This document shows positions 1 through 9,997 of a stretch of 38,371 nucleotides of DNA, one piece after another (within the stretch, counting starts at the first letter, position 1; each line of letters begins with the position of its first letter). The notes under the pieces were generated by a model, which worked only from the letters and a program-made list of their open reading frames with translations, was not told the DNA's origin and ran no database searches. Origin of the DNA: Myxococcota bacterium (GTDB lineage: Bacteria > Myxococcota_A > UBA9042 > DTJE01); assembly GCA_029975745.1 (NCBI GenBank), contig JARKOL010000163.1, forward strand, positions 1 through 38,371, given 5' to 3'. The position numbers and the translations under genes are program-made.

Positions 1-2
1 CA

Positions 3-2990
3 ACCGAGCAGTTCGACCCCAACGTCCGCCCGATGTGGCCCAGCGACAACTCGTGGGAGTTCTATGCCCAGCGACTCCTCTTCGCGCTTCATGGATGTTC
101 GTTGCTCATGCTGGACGACCCGATGGGACAGTACCTGACGCCCTGGAAGCTGGTTGCCGAAGGGTTCGTGGGCAACCGGCGGTCGATGACCGCGGACGGG
201 GACGGCAGCGTGTTCGTCGCGGCGGGGCCGGCGCTGTGCCCGTCGGGTTCGACATGCATCCCGGAAGAGACGCCGCCCGCGACCCAGATCGCGGTCGTCA
301 ACGGCACGCCCGCCTTCCCGAACGCGCGGATTGCCGGACTGGCCAACCCCACGATGGTGGTGGCCGCGAACGGCCGGCTGCTGGTGTCCAGCGGTGCCGA
401 CATCGCCATCGTGCCGCTGAATCGGCGCGACCCACTGGACGCCCGGATCGGGGCCATCACGATGCCCTGGACGGGCAGTCTTTCGGGCCATGGCAGCTTC
501 GTGAAGCTGAATGGGGCCCTGGGGTCGTCGCCGGTACACCACGCGGTCTGGATGGGCGGCATCCGGCTGGCGCTGGCCCAGGTGCGGCCCGGGGAACTGC
601 GATTCACCATTCCGAGTTTCGATTTCGGTTGGGAGCGCGCCGCTCCCTACCTGGCCGATCTGGGCCGCGGCGTCCGGATGACGCTGCCCGAGGGCGAGGT
701 CACGGTGCGCGTCGGTCCGGACACGCGGGGTATCGGCTTCGTCCAGACGCCCCAGCCGGGGCACTACAAGCCCGTGTACTACAACCAGATGAACGGCAGC
801 GGTTCGTGCTACCCCGTCGGGGGAACCGGGCCTGGTGCCGACGCGCCGTGGCTGGAGGTGGCGACGGGCGAGTGGGTCTATTGGCCCGCGCCCGGCAACG
901 CGCCCGAGTACGGTCCGTGGGGGTCTTCGCAGGCATGGTCCGTGACCTCGAACGACGGCCTGTTCTCGCCGTGGGTGGCGGCGAACGACGGCCCCTGGCT
1001 GGCCTACCGCTTCCCGACTCCCGGCCAGTACACGTTCCGGATGGAGCAGGGCGAGGAAGCGCTGGACTGCCGGATCCGGGTCACCCCCGGGGGGGCCCCC
1101 AACTACCGGACGGACATCACCGTAGACCCGGCGGTGGGGGGGACGTTCTTCAGCAACGGCCTGCGCATGCGGATCCCGCCGGGGGCGCTGCCCGGAACCG
1201 AGCCCTACACGCTGCGCCTGACGACGACGAACGACCCTGCGCCCGCGTCCGACGCCCCGGCGCCCGGCGACCCGCCGCAGCGTCATCGCCACTGGTTCAA
1301 CTTCGCGCCCCAGCCGGACCGGCTGTCGGGCACGCTGCGCTTCGGGGTCCCCGACGGCGGCGGAGGCGACGACCTGCCGCGCCCCGCGTTCTTCGACAAC
1401 GGCGCCGCCGACGGCGTCCCGGAGGCCTGGCGGATGTCGGCCTACGTGCCGATCGCGTTCGATCACGACGGGGCCGGCGGCTACGTGGATCTGGTGCTGC
1501 CGGCGGGCGAATACAACGCGCCGGGCATCCGGGACGAGGCTGCTTCCATCGCGCGCGCCGCGACACGTCCCGTCCTGGGGCCGCGCGTGCTGGAATCGGT
1601 GGTCGATGCCGGGGTCTGGCTGGGCAATCAGGTGAACGACATCGGCGCGAACCTGTGGTGGAAGGTCGGCCTTCCGAACGAGAAGATCGCCGACGAGCAC
1701 TTCACCGTCCTGTACAACACGCGCGCCGGCATGACGGAAGATCGCGCGCTGGCCGTCCACGAGGGACTCACCATGGCGCACACGCGCTTCCGGACCTGGG
1801 GCTACGAGGTGCCGGGCCACGTGATCGTCACGCTGGACAGGGACCTGGCCGAGGAGGGCAGCGCGTCGGGGCTGGGTCGCCTGGGCCACTGGAACGCGTC
1901 GGTGGCCGGCTGGCTGGCGTTCGACGACCTGACCTCGGTGTCGGCGCACGAGCTGTTCCACATCATCCAGTACGAGAACATGTCCTACGCGGCGCGCGCC
2001 CTGAAGTCCCAGTGGAAGTGGTTCATGGAGGGCTCGGCGGTCTGGGCCGAGATGATCACGTTCCCCGAGTCGAACTCGGCGAAGGACTACACGAAGGCGG
2101 GGTCGGACTTCGTGCATCTGGGCCTGGACGGCCTGGGCGCGGCGTCCGACAACCAGGCGTACGCCTCGGCCGCGCTGATCGACTACCTGGAGAAGCAGCA
2201 CGAAGGCGCCGTGCTTCAGATCCTGCAAGCGGTCGGCGTCCTGACCGCGCCCGACGACGCGCTGCGTACCGTGGTCGGCGACGTGCCGGCGTTCCTGGAA
2301 GGCTTCGCGCTGGCGTATTTCGGCGGCCAGGAAGCACCGTACAACGGATGGGACCTGTCCAAGGCGTTCCTGCCGCCGCGCGTCCTTGCGGCCCCATCGA
2401 CGACGCTGATCAACCGGGGCATGCCAGCCGAGAGCATCGTGGCGGTGCATGCCGCGACCGACCCGGGGACGACGCCGCCGGCCTCCTTTGCCGACGCCAC
2501 CGGCAGCGTGCTGCGCGCATCGCACATGAGCGAGTTCCAGCGGACGCTCCTGCTGGACGGCTCCGGAAAGGTGAAGGAACGGCTGGACGGCAAGTCGATG
2601 CCCCAGGGGATCGCGCTGGCGAAGGCCCAGACGTTCACGCCGGCGAACCGGTTGACCGTCGTGCATATCAACGGCGAACCGGCGGGCAGCTTCGCGCGGA
2701 ATCCGTCCGTGGTGTTCGAGGTGCCGACCCTGGACCAGGTGACGCCGGCCACGTTCCATTACGCCAGCGCGGTCGATCTGACGGCGACGGGCGGCGGGTT
2801 TGGCGACGGCGCGGCCAAGGGCAGCCTGGTGGTGTTCTACCAGGAGCACGCGACCAGCCAGTGGTCCGATGCGTCGGTCACGGCCCGGCTGCCCGCCAAT
2901 TCGGTGACGCCGATGGACGTGCCGGTCCTGGTGCGCCACAAGGCGGGCGTGGACAGCAACGTGCGGACGGTCACGGCGACGGGGAATTGA
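3..2990 (+). CDS. Putative secreted/surface metallopeptidase-like protein with gluzincin-type HELFH motif and C-terminal IPT/TIG-like segment (5' end outside window)
   Basis: Frame open to the left edge with no in-frame stop before the first ATG at 33. Contains SAHELFHIIQYE...WFMEGSAVWAEMI (HExxH plus downstream E) and a C-terminal 'PTLDQVTPATFHYASAVDLTATGGGFGDGAAKG' TIG-like segment. Confidence 0.7.
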   Translation, partial: TEQFDPNVRPMWPSDNSWEFYAQRLLFALHGCSLLMLDDPMGQYLTPWKLVAEGFVGNRRSMTADGDGSVFVAAGPALCPSGSTCIPEETPPATQIAVVNGTPAFPNARIAGLANPTMVVAANGRLLVSSGADIAIVPLNRRDPLDARIGAITMPWTGSLSGHGSFVKLNGALGSSPVHHAVWMGGIRLALAQVRPGELRFTIPSFDFGWERAAPYLADLGRGVRMTLPEGEVTVRVGPDTRGIGFVQTPQPGHYKPVYYNQMNGSGSCYPVGGTGPGADAPWLEVATGEWVYWPAPGNAPEYGPWGSSQAWSVTSNDGLFSPWVAANDGPWLAYRFPTPGQYTFRMEQGEEALDCRIRVTPGGAPNYRTDITVDPAVGGTFFSNGLRMRIPPGALPGTEPYTLRLTTTNDPAPASDAPAPGDPPQRHRHWFNFAPQPDRLSGTLRFGVPDGGGGDDLPRPAFFDNGAADGVPEAWRMSAYVPIAFDHDGAGGYVDLVLPAGEYNAPGIRDEAASIARAATRPVLGPRVLESVVDAGVWLGNQVNDIGANLWWKVGLPNEKIADEHFTVLYNTRAGMTEDRALAVHEGLTMAHTRFRTWGYEVPGHVIVTLDRDLAEEGSASGLGRLGHWNASVAGWLAFDDLTSVSAHELFHIIQYENMSYAARALKSQWKWFMEGSAVWAEMITFPESNSAKDYTKAGSDFVHLGLDGLGAASDNQAYASAALIDYLEKQHEGAVLQILQAVGVLTAPDDALRTVVGDVPAFLEGFALAYFGGQEAPYNGWDLSKAFLPPRVLAAPSTTLINRGMPAESIVAVHAATDPGTTPPASFADATGSVLRASHMSEFQRTLLLDGSGKVKERLDGKSMPQGIALAKAQTFTPANRLTVVHINGEPAGSFARNPSVVFEVPTLDQVTPATFHYASAVDLTATGGGFGDGAAKGSLVVFYQEHATSQWSDASVTARLPANSVTPMDVPVLVRHKAGVDSNVRTVTATGN

Positions 2991-3747
2991 GGCGACGAAC
3001 TGAATACAGAACCTTCTTCAGGATCAGGAACCCGCCGACCAGCAGCACCATGAACGCGATGGCCAGCCAGTCGAAGTACTTGTCGATGAAACGCTTCATG
3101 GGCGGACCGAAGGCCCAAAGCAGGCCGGCGACCAGGAAGAAGCGCATGCTGCGTCCGATCAGCGACCCCAGGGCCAGCGTCCAGATGTTGACGTCGAAAT
3201 AGCCCGCGGCGATCGTGAACACCTTGTAGGGGATCGGGGTGAACGCGGCGGTGAAGACCGCCATGAAGGCGTTGTCGTCGTACAGGGCCTTGACCTTCAG
3301 GAAGACCGAGCCCTGGGTGGCGGCCATGTGATCGGCGGCGTAACGGTAGAAGTCGAATCCCGACAGGGTGACCAGTTCGGCGCCCTCGCCGGACACGCCG
3401 TACCATGCCGAGGGGCCGACGATCCAGGCGATGATCGAGTTCACGGGGCCGAAGAACTCGTGGCCCAGATACCAGCCGAACATGCCGCCGGTGACCGATC
3501 CCAGCGCGCAGATCGCGGCATAGAAGAACGCCTTGCTGCGGCGCCCCAGCACCAGGGCGATCAGCAGGACGTCGGGGGGGACCGGGAAGAACGACGACTC
3601 GGTGAAGGCCAGCAGGAACAAGGCCATGGCGCCATAGGGCGTGTCGGCCCAGTGCAGCACCCAGTCGTACAGGCGGCGCATCCAGACCATCGGAAGGCGG
3701 TACCAGGGCACTGCCGCCTGCGGGGTTCCATGTTGTTCGGCCATCAT
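2971..3747 (-). CDS. DedA/YqaA-family (VTT domain) membrane protein
   Basis: 258 aa, multiple hydrophobic segments, 'FTESSFFPVPPDVLLIALVLG...GSVTGGMFGWYLG...FTPIPYKVFTIAAG'. Strong RBS (aaggagga) before ATG. 3' end overlaps the convergent gene by 20 bp. Confidence 0.88.
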   Translation of the reverse strand: MMAEQHGTPQAAVPWYRLPMVWMRRLYDWVLHWADTPYGAMALFLLAFTESSFFPVPPDVLLIALVLGRRSKAFFYAAICALGSVTGGMFGWYLGHEFFGPVNSIIAWIVGPSAWYGVSGEGAELVTLSGFDFYRYAADHMAATQGSVFLKVKALYDDNAFMAVFTAAFTPIPYKVFTIAAGYFDVNIWTLALGSLIGRSMRFFLVAGLLWAFGPPMKRFIDKYFDWLAIAFMVLLVGGFLILKKVLYSVRRLNSPSP

Positions 3748-3786
3748 TCCTCCTTGGATTGCCGGTTGAACGGCGCCGGGCGGCCC

Positions 3787-5550
3787 CTACGGCCGCACGA
3801 ACACCGCGTTCGAGTAGATGTAGGGGTAGTCGCGATCGGCCAGCGACTCGACCCGGGGCAGCACGGGCACCAGGTGGCGCGGGGTGACCCAGACCTCGAC
3901 GCGGAACACGCCGGGCTCCGTGACGGGCCATGCGAAGGTGCGCCCCTGGCCCTCGGCCTGCAGGACGACCTCGGAGCCTTCCGCCGTCGCGCGGATCAGC
4001 TTCGTCACGATGCGGGCGGAGGCGGGGTCGTCCGCGGTGCCGCCGAATCCCCAGGCCGGCTCGACCAGGGTGGGCGCCCGGAAGTACAGCGTCACGTCCT
4101 GGGCCCCGCGGATTTCGCGTCCCATCTCGACGGGCTCGTCGTCGGCGACCGCGAAGAAGTCGAATCCCAGGGGCATGCCGACCAGATCGAAGGACGTGAA
4201 CGAACGGCCGGTGCCGGTGGCCTTGCGCATGGCATCGGGCAGCACCGCGGGCGTTTCGGCGGCAATCGCGGCGTCATCCACCAGGACGTGGTTGGCCATC
4301 CAGCGGAAACTGCGGGCATAGCCGTCCATCTGGTAGCCGTCGGACAGGATCGCCGGGCCTCCCACGAACAGCAGGCGTGCCAGGTGCGGGTACTCGTCCG
4401 GGTCCGCGAAGCACCAGTCCTCGCTGCAGATGGCCGCGGGGATCTGGACGTTGCGGTGGATGTCGGTGGCGCCGAAGGCCGTCAGGCGGATGTGGGGCAC
4501 CGAGGCGTCGAACTTCAGCGTGTCGTTGGCGATCGGCTTCAGGAAGGGCAGGATGGACAGGTCGGGGTTGGCCGAGGCGTCCGGGGTGCCCATGAACCGA
4601 TCCAGCATGTACAGGTCGTCGATGTTGCCCGTCAGCGCCTGCATCAAGGCGGGGTGGAAGTTGAAGATCTCGATGCCGTCCAGGGGCAGGGCGATGATGC
4701 GCTCGACGGACAGGTCGCTCTGCTCGGGATGGCAGACGAAGGCGAATCCGTCCTGCTCGTGAACGGCGGCGATGTGGGCCTGCGCGGCCTCCAGGGGGAC
4801 CGAGTCGGCGACGTTCTGGTTGAAGATCAGCTCCGGAAACGGCAGGTTCTGGGGCGGGTTCAGTCCGGCCAGGCCCACGGGCATCTGCTTGCTGCCCTCG
4901 GTTCCCGCGAAGAAGTAGGCGTGCTCGACCAGACTGCCGGGCGGGCAGGTAATCCGGTTGGCGAAGGGCCGATCCTGGTCGTCGAAGATCATCTGATCGC
5001 CGCGGTCCGCCATGTGCTGGACCAGATCCTCGAAGGTCTGGTCCCGGGCGTTGCCGGGGTGGTCGGTCAGCATCATGAAGGAAACGCCGGACTTGCAGGG
5101 CGCCTCGCGCAGCTCGTCCTGGCAGGCGTCGTAGTAGGCGACGTCGGGCTTGTCGGCATCGGGGCCGTCCCAGCAGCCGTCGTGGGAATACCGCGAGTGC
5201 AGGTGGACGATGCCTCGCAACACCGTGTAGCCGCGGTTCTCGGGCCCGAAGGGGATGGGAGGCGTGACGACTTCCCAGCCGGCGTCGGCGGCCACGTCCG
5301 GCGGGACATCCTCGACGGGCGGGGTGTCGGGGGTCCCGGGGTCGGCGGGCGCGTCCGGGTCCGGTGGGGTGTCCTGGGCGGACCCCGGGTCCTCTGGAAG
5401 GCCGGGGTCGTTGGCGGCATCGGTGCCGTTGTCCGTTCCGGGAATGTCGGGGGTCGCGCCCGGGTCGGTGGCGCCGCCGTCGGAGCCACCGCAGGCCACC
5501 AGCGCCAGTGTCGCAACCAGCAGGCCGCAGGACAGGATTTGTCGGGACAT
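3787..5550 (-). CDS. PHP-domain lipoprotein with D/P-rich N-terminal tether
   Basis: Lipobox LVACGG, then an Asp/Pro/Gly-rich linker of about 60 aa, then 'GIVHLHSRYSHDG', 'LTDHPG', 'FVCHPEQ', 'GATDIHRN', which resemble PHP metal-site motifs. Confidence 0.72.
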   Translation of the reverse strand: MSRQILSCGLLVATLALVACGGSDGGATDPGATPDIPGTDNGTDAANDPGLPEDPGSAQDTPPDPDAPADPGTPDTPPVEDVPPDVAADAGWEVVTPPIPFGPENRGYTVLRGIVHLHSRYSHDGCWDGPDADKPDVAYYDACQDELREAPCKSGVSFMMLTDHPGNARDQTFEDLVQHMADRGDQMIFDDQDRPFANRITCPPGSLVEHAYFFAGTEGSKQMPVGLAGLNPPQNLPFPELIFNQNVADSVPLEAAQAHIAAVHEQDGFAFVCHPEQSDLSVERIIALPLDGIEIFNFHPALMQALTGNIDDLYMLDRFMGTPDASANPDLSILPFLKPIANDTLKFDASVPHIRLTAFGATDIHRNVQIPAAICSEDWCFADPDEYPHLARLLFVGGPAILSDGYQMDGYARSFRWMANHVLVDDAAIAAETPAVLPDAMRKATGTGRSFTSFDLVGMPLGFDFFAVADDEPVEMGREIRGAQDVTLYFRAPTLVEPAWGFGGTADDPASARIVTKLIRATAEGSEVVLQAEGQGRTFAWPVTEPGVFRVEVWVTPRHLVPVLPRVESLADRDYPYIYSNAVFVRP

Positions 5551-5662
5551 CGCAATCCCCCTGGGAAATTCCGGGCGTGAGTATGCTGGAAAGGGGCGTG
5601 CGGTTCAAGCGTCCGACGCGGGTTGCCTCCATGGACTGCTTCGATTGACACAATGGCCCTTG

Positions 5663-5743
5663 GCGCAGGCTGGCGCCTGCGCACTCCAAGGCCTTCGGCT
5701 GGTGACGCGCAGCGTCCGTGGAGTGCTGTGGCCACGCCACAGC
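5663..5743. repeat. Palindromic intergenic repeat, copy A (three hairpins)
   Basis: GCGCAGGC-TGGC-GCCTGCGC (5663-5682), GACGC-GCA-GCGTC (5704-5716), GCTGTGGC-CAC-GCCACAGC (5725-5743). Same modules recur at 12342-12508. Confidence 0.8.
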
Positions 5744-5835
5744 CCTTGCCCTGGCGCCGGGATCCTGCGCGCATTCACGCGTGGAACACCGCCGTGATCG
5801 TGGTAGATTTCACCATTCCCTAGCGGGGGTTGACG

Positions 5836-8135
5836 GTGCGTGCGATCCGCGTTCGGCCCCGGTCATCGGCTTGGATTGCCCTGGTGGGGTGTTGCGTGTC
5901 CCTGGCTGCCGTGGCGTGTGGGGGCGACTCCGGTGCCACGACGGGCGATCCGTGCGATTTCGAGGGACTTCAGGCGCAGCCGGTCCGGCCACTGGAGGAT
6001 AGGGCGTACGCCTTTGCGGTGGGGGCCTTCACGCTGGCGCGCAACGCGGCGGGCGGCCTGGTCGTGACGCACGCCGACGCGCCGGGACGCGCACTGTTCG
6101 AACTGGCTCATGCCGAGGCCGTCCAGGTCCTGCGGGCCCGGTTCACCGCCCAGGAACACCAGGGCACGTTCGATGTCCACGAGGTCATCGAGGCGACCTG
6201 CCCGCTGGGCGTCGAGGCGACTGCCCGAACCGACGGCGCGAACCTGTGGCTGGAGGGGCACTTTCCGGACGGCGGCGCGTGCGCGGGCCTGTCCTGGCAG
6301 GTGCGGGCCTGCCAGCCCATGGCGCATCATCTGTCGCTGGGAATCCGGGTTCCGGACGCCCCGTCGGACGTCGCCGTGCGATTCCAGGCGGCATCCGAAT
6401 CCGGTGAACGGGTCTTCGGCCTTGGCGAACAGTTTCCCCGGGACACCCTGGACCACAAGGGCGCGTCGTGCCTGTCCTGGTCCAGGAGCAGGGCATCGGG
6501 CGGGGCGAGCCGAACATCGCGGCCGTCATGGAGGTGCTGTCCCCGGGATCGTCCGGGGACGAAACGACGACCCATCACCCGGTGCCGCACGTGCTGACCA
6601 GCCGGAATCGGTCCTTCCTGCTGGAGAACACCGAGTACGCCGTGTTCGACATGACGCGCCCGGACGCCATCGACGTGCGGGTCCATTCGGCGGACGCGCG
6701 CATTCGCGTGCTGCACGGCGAGAGTCCCCTGGAACTGATCGAGCGGTTGACCGAGTTCACCGGGCGGATGCGGCCCCCGCCCGCATGGCTGGATGAAGGG
6801 GCGATTGTCGCCATCGCGCGACCTCCCCAGGAAGCGCCCGAGATCGTGGACCGGCTGGTGGCCGCCGGTGCCCCGCTGGCGGCGGTGTGGACCCAGACAT
6901 GGTGCGGTACGGCGCGGACGGTGCTGGGCGAGCAGGTGCTGTGGAACTGGGTGGCGCGTCCGGGCTGGGATGACTACGTCGCCGCGCTGGCCCAGCGAGG
7001 CACCCGCCCGTTGTGCTACGTGAATCCGATGTTTCGCGATCTGCCGCCCGAGGCGCCGGACACCACGCGCAATCTGTTCCGCGAGGCCACGGAAGGGGGC
7101 TTCGTGGTGCGCACGGACGACGGCAAGCCGTACCTGTTGAAGCAGGGCGTGTTCGACGTCGCGCTGCTGGACCTGTCGAATCCGGCGGCCCGGGAGTGGA
7201 TGCGGGACGTCCTGGTGGTCGAGATGCTCGGGGCGGGATGCCAGGGGTGGATGGCGGACTTCGCCGAGGCGCTGCCGTTCGACGGGGTGCTGGCCTCGGG
7301 CGAGGATGCGGCCGCCTGGCACAACCGCTACCCGGTCGAGTGGGCGCGCCTGAACCACCAGGCGCTCGAGGCCGCCGGCGCACTGGACCGGACGCTGGTG
7401 TTTCACCGATCCGGATTCACCAGGACGCCCGAGTTCAGTGGCATGCAGTGGCACGGTGACCACACGGTGACCTGGGATCGATACGACGGCCTGGCCAGCG
7501 CGCTGCACGGCCTGCTGAACGGCGGGTTTTCGGGAATCGCCCTGAACCATTCCGACGCCGGCGGCTGCACGGTGGTGCCGCTGATCGAACCGCCGGTCGA
7601 GCGGACGCCCGAGCTGCTGATGCGATGGGTCGAGATGAATGCCTTCACCGCCGTGTTGCGAACGCACGAAGGCAACCAGCCTGCGGTCAATGCCCAGGTG
7701 TGGTCCAGCGGTGCGTTGATTCGCCACTTCGCCCGGTTCGCCCGGGTCTATCGTGGACTGGCGCCGATCCGGCGCACCCTGTTCCAGGAGGCGTCGGCCC
7801 GGGGCCTGCCGGTGGTGCGTCACATGGCGATGCATCATCCCGATCTGGCCAGGGCGTGGGAGGTCCACGACCAGTTCCTGCTGGGGCCGGACGTGCTGGT
7901 GGCGCCGGTGTTGACTCCGTGTGTCGATGCGAACGACTGCGTGGTGAAGCCAGCGGTATGGCTGCCGCCGGGTACGTGGGTTCATGCCTGGTCAGGCGCG
8001 GCCCATGCCTTCGGCCCTGACGGCTCCGACCTGGACGTGGACGGGCCGCTGGGGCGGCCTCCGGTGTTCGTGCGCCAGGACAGCGAGGCTGCCCACGTGA
8101 TGGACGAAGTCTTGCGAGAAGTCGCGGCGTGGTAG
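5836..8135 (+). pseudogene. GH31 family glycosidase lipoprotein (YihQ/sulfoquinovosidase-like), interrupted by a frameshift near 6460-6468
   Basis: First part (5830/5836..about 6462) has lipobox 'AAVACGG' and ends '...GERVFGLGEQFPRDTLDHKG'. It continues in another frame as 'VPVLVQEQGIGRGEP...WTQTWCGTARTVLGEQVLWNW...GWMADFAEALPFD...WHGDHTVTWDRYDGLAS...RTHEGNQP'. Both halves match one GH31 architecture. Could also be a 1-nt sequencing error. Confidence 0.8.
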
Positions 8136-8190
8136 GGAAGGGCGCTGCCGTGGGCGGCGCACTCCAAGGCGCCTTCGGCGCATGGGGGGC
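8136..8190. repeat. Degenerate copy C of the palindromic intergenic repeat
   Basis: GCGCACTCCAAGGCGCCTTCGGCGC (8157-8181) resembles GCGCACTCCAAGGCCTTCGGC in copy A. Lies between convergent genes. Confidence 0.6.
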
Positions 8191-8191
8191 A

Positions 8192-9952
8192 TCAGCCGCC
8201 GGCGCGCAGCACGCGACCGGGCAGGGGGTCCGGATGGAAGCCTTCCGGGTCGATGATCGCGTGCCCGTTGATGAAGACGTGGTCGATGCCCACGGGGAAG
8301 TTCGAGGGGTCCTGGGCGGTCGAACGTGACGCGATGCGCGCCGGGTCGAACAGGACCAGATCCGCGAACAGTCCCGGCCGGATCCGCCCGCGGTCACGGA
8401 TGCCCAACTGGTCGGCGGGCAGCGAGGTGGACTTGCGGATCGCCTCGGCCAGTCCCAGGTGGCGGTGGTCGCGAACGTAGCTGCCCAGCAGCCGGGGGTA
8501 GCAGTCGTAGAACAGGTGGGACGGCAGTCCGAATCCCAGCAGGATCGTGTCGGTCACCACGGACACGTGGGGATTCAGCAGCGCCGCCAGCACCGACCGC
8601 TCGGTGAACGGGTCGCCGGGGAACGTCGGCGTCTCGAACACCAGCACGCGACCTTCCTCCTCGACCAGCAGGTCGCAGACCACGTCGAACGGGTGCTTGC
8701 CGACCTCGGCCGCGATGTCCGTGAAGGAACGACCCTCCAGGGGGCGGTTCTTGTCGGTCGTCACGCTCATGATGAACGCGGCGCCATAGCCCATCACCTT
8801 GAAGGCGTTGAACGACCAGGAATCGCGTCCCCGGTGCGGCCAGGCGACGTCGCCCTCCTCGATGCTGCGCCGGATCTCGCGGCGAGACACCGGGTCCCGC
8901 AGCCGCTTCAGCACCTCGGGGATGCTGCCCTGGAGGACCCAGGGCGGGAAGAAGGCCAGCAGGTGCGTGAACCCCGCGGACGTCGGCATCGTGTCGAACC
9001 CGATCGGCTCGCCGGCGTCGGCCCGCCGGAAGGCCTTTTCCATCTGGGACGCCAGCAGCCCGTCAATCGGGATCGGCAGTGGCACCGAGGCGTGAACGCG
9101 GCTGCCCAGTTGCAGCAGCCGATCCACCAGCGTCTTCCATGGCCAGGGCAGGTTCGGGATGCAGAACAGGTGGCTGACCTGCAGCGGCACCTCGGCCGCG
9201 GCGCAGACGCCCATCACCTCGTCCAGGGCGCGTCCCATCGTGTCCGAGTTGTACGAGCGCAGGTGCGACGTGAACACGCGGTGGTGGTCGTGGACCACGC
9301 GGGCCAGCTCCAGCAGTTCGTGCTCGTCGGACGACAGGCCGGGGAAATACATCAGCCCGGTGGACATGCCCAGCGCGCCCGCCTCCAGGCAGTCGGCCAG
9401 CATCGTCTTCATCGCGGCGATGTCCTGGGCGTCGGCGGTTTCGTTGCGATCACCCATGACGTTCAGGCGCAGGATGCCGTGGGGCGCCAGGAAACCGGCG
9501 TTCAGCAGCGCTCCCTGGGATTCGACGTGGGACAGCATCTGGTCGAACGTCTGCCAGTGGATGTGGTCGTGCTGGGGGGCGCCCAGGAAGAAGTCGAAGA
9601 ACGTGTGGACATAGCGAGCCTTTTCCGGAAACACCGGCGCCATGGACGTGCCGCAGTTGCCCCCGACAAACGTGGTGATGCCCTGGCGGACCAGGGGCTC
9701 CAGGATGCGGGGATGGTCGGGCTTGACCAGGGTCATCTCGGCGTGGGAATGGACGTCGATGAATCCCGGGCACAGCGCGCGGCCCCGGGCGTCGATGGTG
9801 CGTTCGGCGGACGCCTGATCCAGTGTTCCGATGGCCGCGATGCGGTCGCCGCGGATTCCGACGTCCGCGGTGAAGGGGTGGCGCCCCGTGCCATCGAAGA
9901 CGCGGGCGCCCTGAATCAGGGTGTCGAACGCGGATTTTGCGCGAAGCGTCAT
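8192..9952 (-). CDS. N-acyl-D-amino-acid deacylase / D-aminoacylase-type amidohydrolase
   Basis: 586 aa; 'LIQGARVFDGTGRHPFTADVGIRGDRIAAIG', 'CPGFIDVHSHAEM', 'FVGGNCGTSMAP', 'FTSHLRSYNSD', C-terminal 'GRIRPGLFADLVLFDP'. Confidence 0.88.
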   Translation of the reverse strand: MTLRAKSAFDTLIQGARVFDGTGRHPFTADVGIRGDRIAAIGTLDQASAERTIDARGRALCPGFIDVHSHAEMTLVKPDHPRILEPLVRQGITTFVGGNCGTSMAPVFPEKARYVHTFFDFFLGAPQHDHIHWQTFDQMLSHVESQGALLNAGFLAPHGILRLNVMGDRNETADAQDIAAMKTMLADCLEAGALGMSTGLMYFPGLSSDEHELLELARVVHDHHRVFTSHLRSYNSDTMGRALDEVMGVCAAAEVPLQVSHLFCIPNLPWPWKTLVDRLLQLGSRVHASVPLPIPIDGLLASQMEKAFRRADAGEPIGFDTMPTSAGFTHLLAFFPPWVLQGSIPEVLKRLRDPVSRREIRRSIEEGDVAWPHRGRDSWSFNAFKVMGYGAAFIMSVTTDKNRPLEGRSFTDIAAEVGKHPFDVVCDLLVEEEGRVLVFETPTFPGDPFTERSVLAALLNPHVSVVTDTILLGFGLPSHLFYDCYPRLLGSYVRDHRHLGLAEAIRKSTSLPADQLGIRDRGRIRPGLFADLVLFDPARIASRSTAQDPSNFPVGIDHVFINGHAIIDPEGFHPDPLPGRVLRAGG

Positions 9953-9997
9953 GGCAATCGACCTCGTAACGTGGCCATCATTGGCCAGGCGTGCAGT

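Noticed and set aside
1084-1100. CCCCCGGGGGGGCCCCC tract as phase-variable site
   Set aside because: Within coding sequence and shorter than the operon tracts flagged; expected occasionally at this GC content.
3328-5580. 750-aa plus-strand ORF
   Set aside because: Antisense to the DedA and PHP lipoprotein genes; no domain signal.
6327-7985. 552-aa minus-strand ORF opposite the GH31 gene
   Set aside because: Shadow ORF; the GH31 catalytic motifs are on the plus strand.
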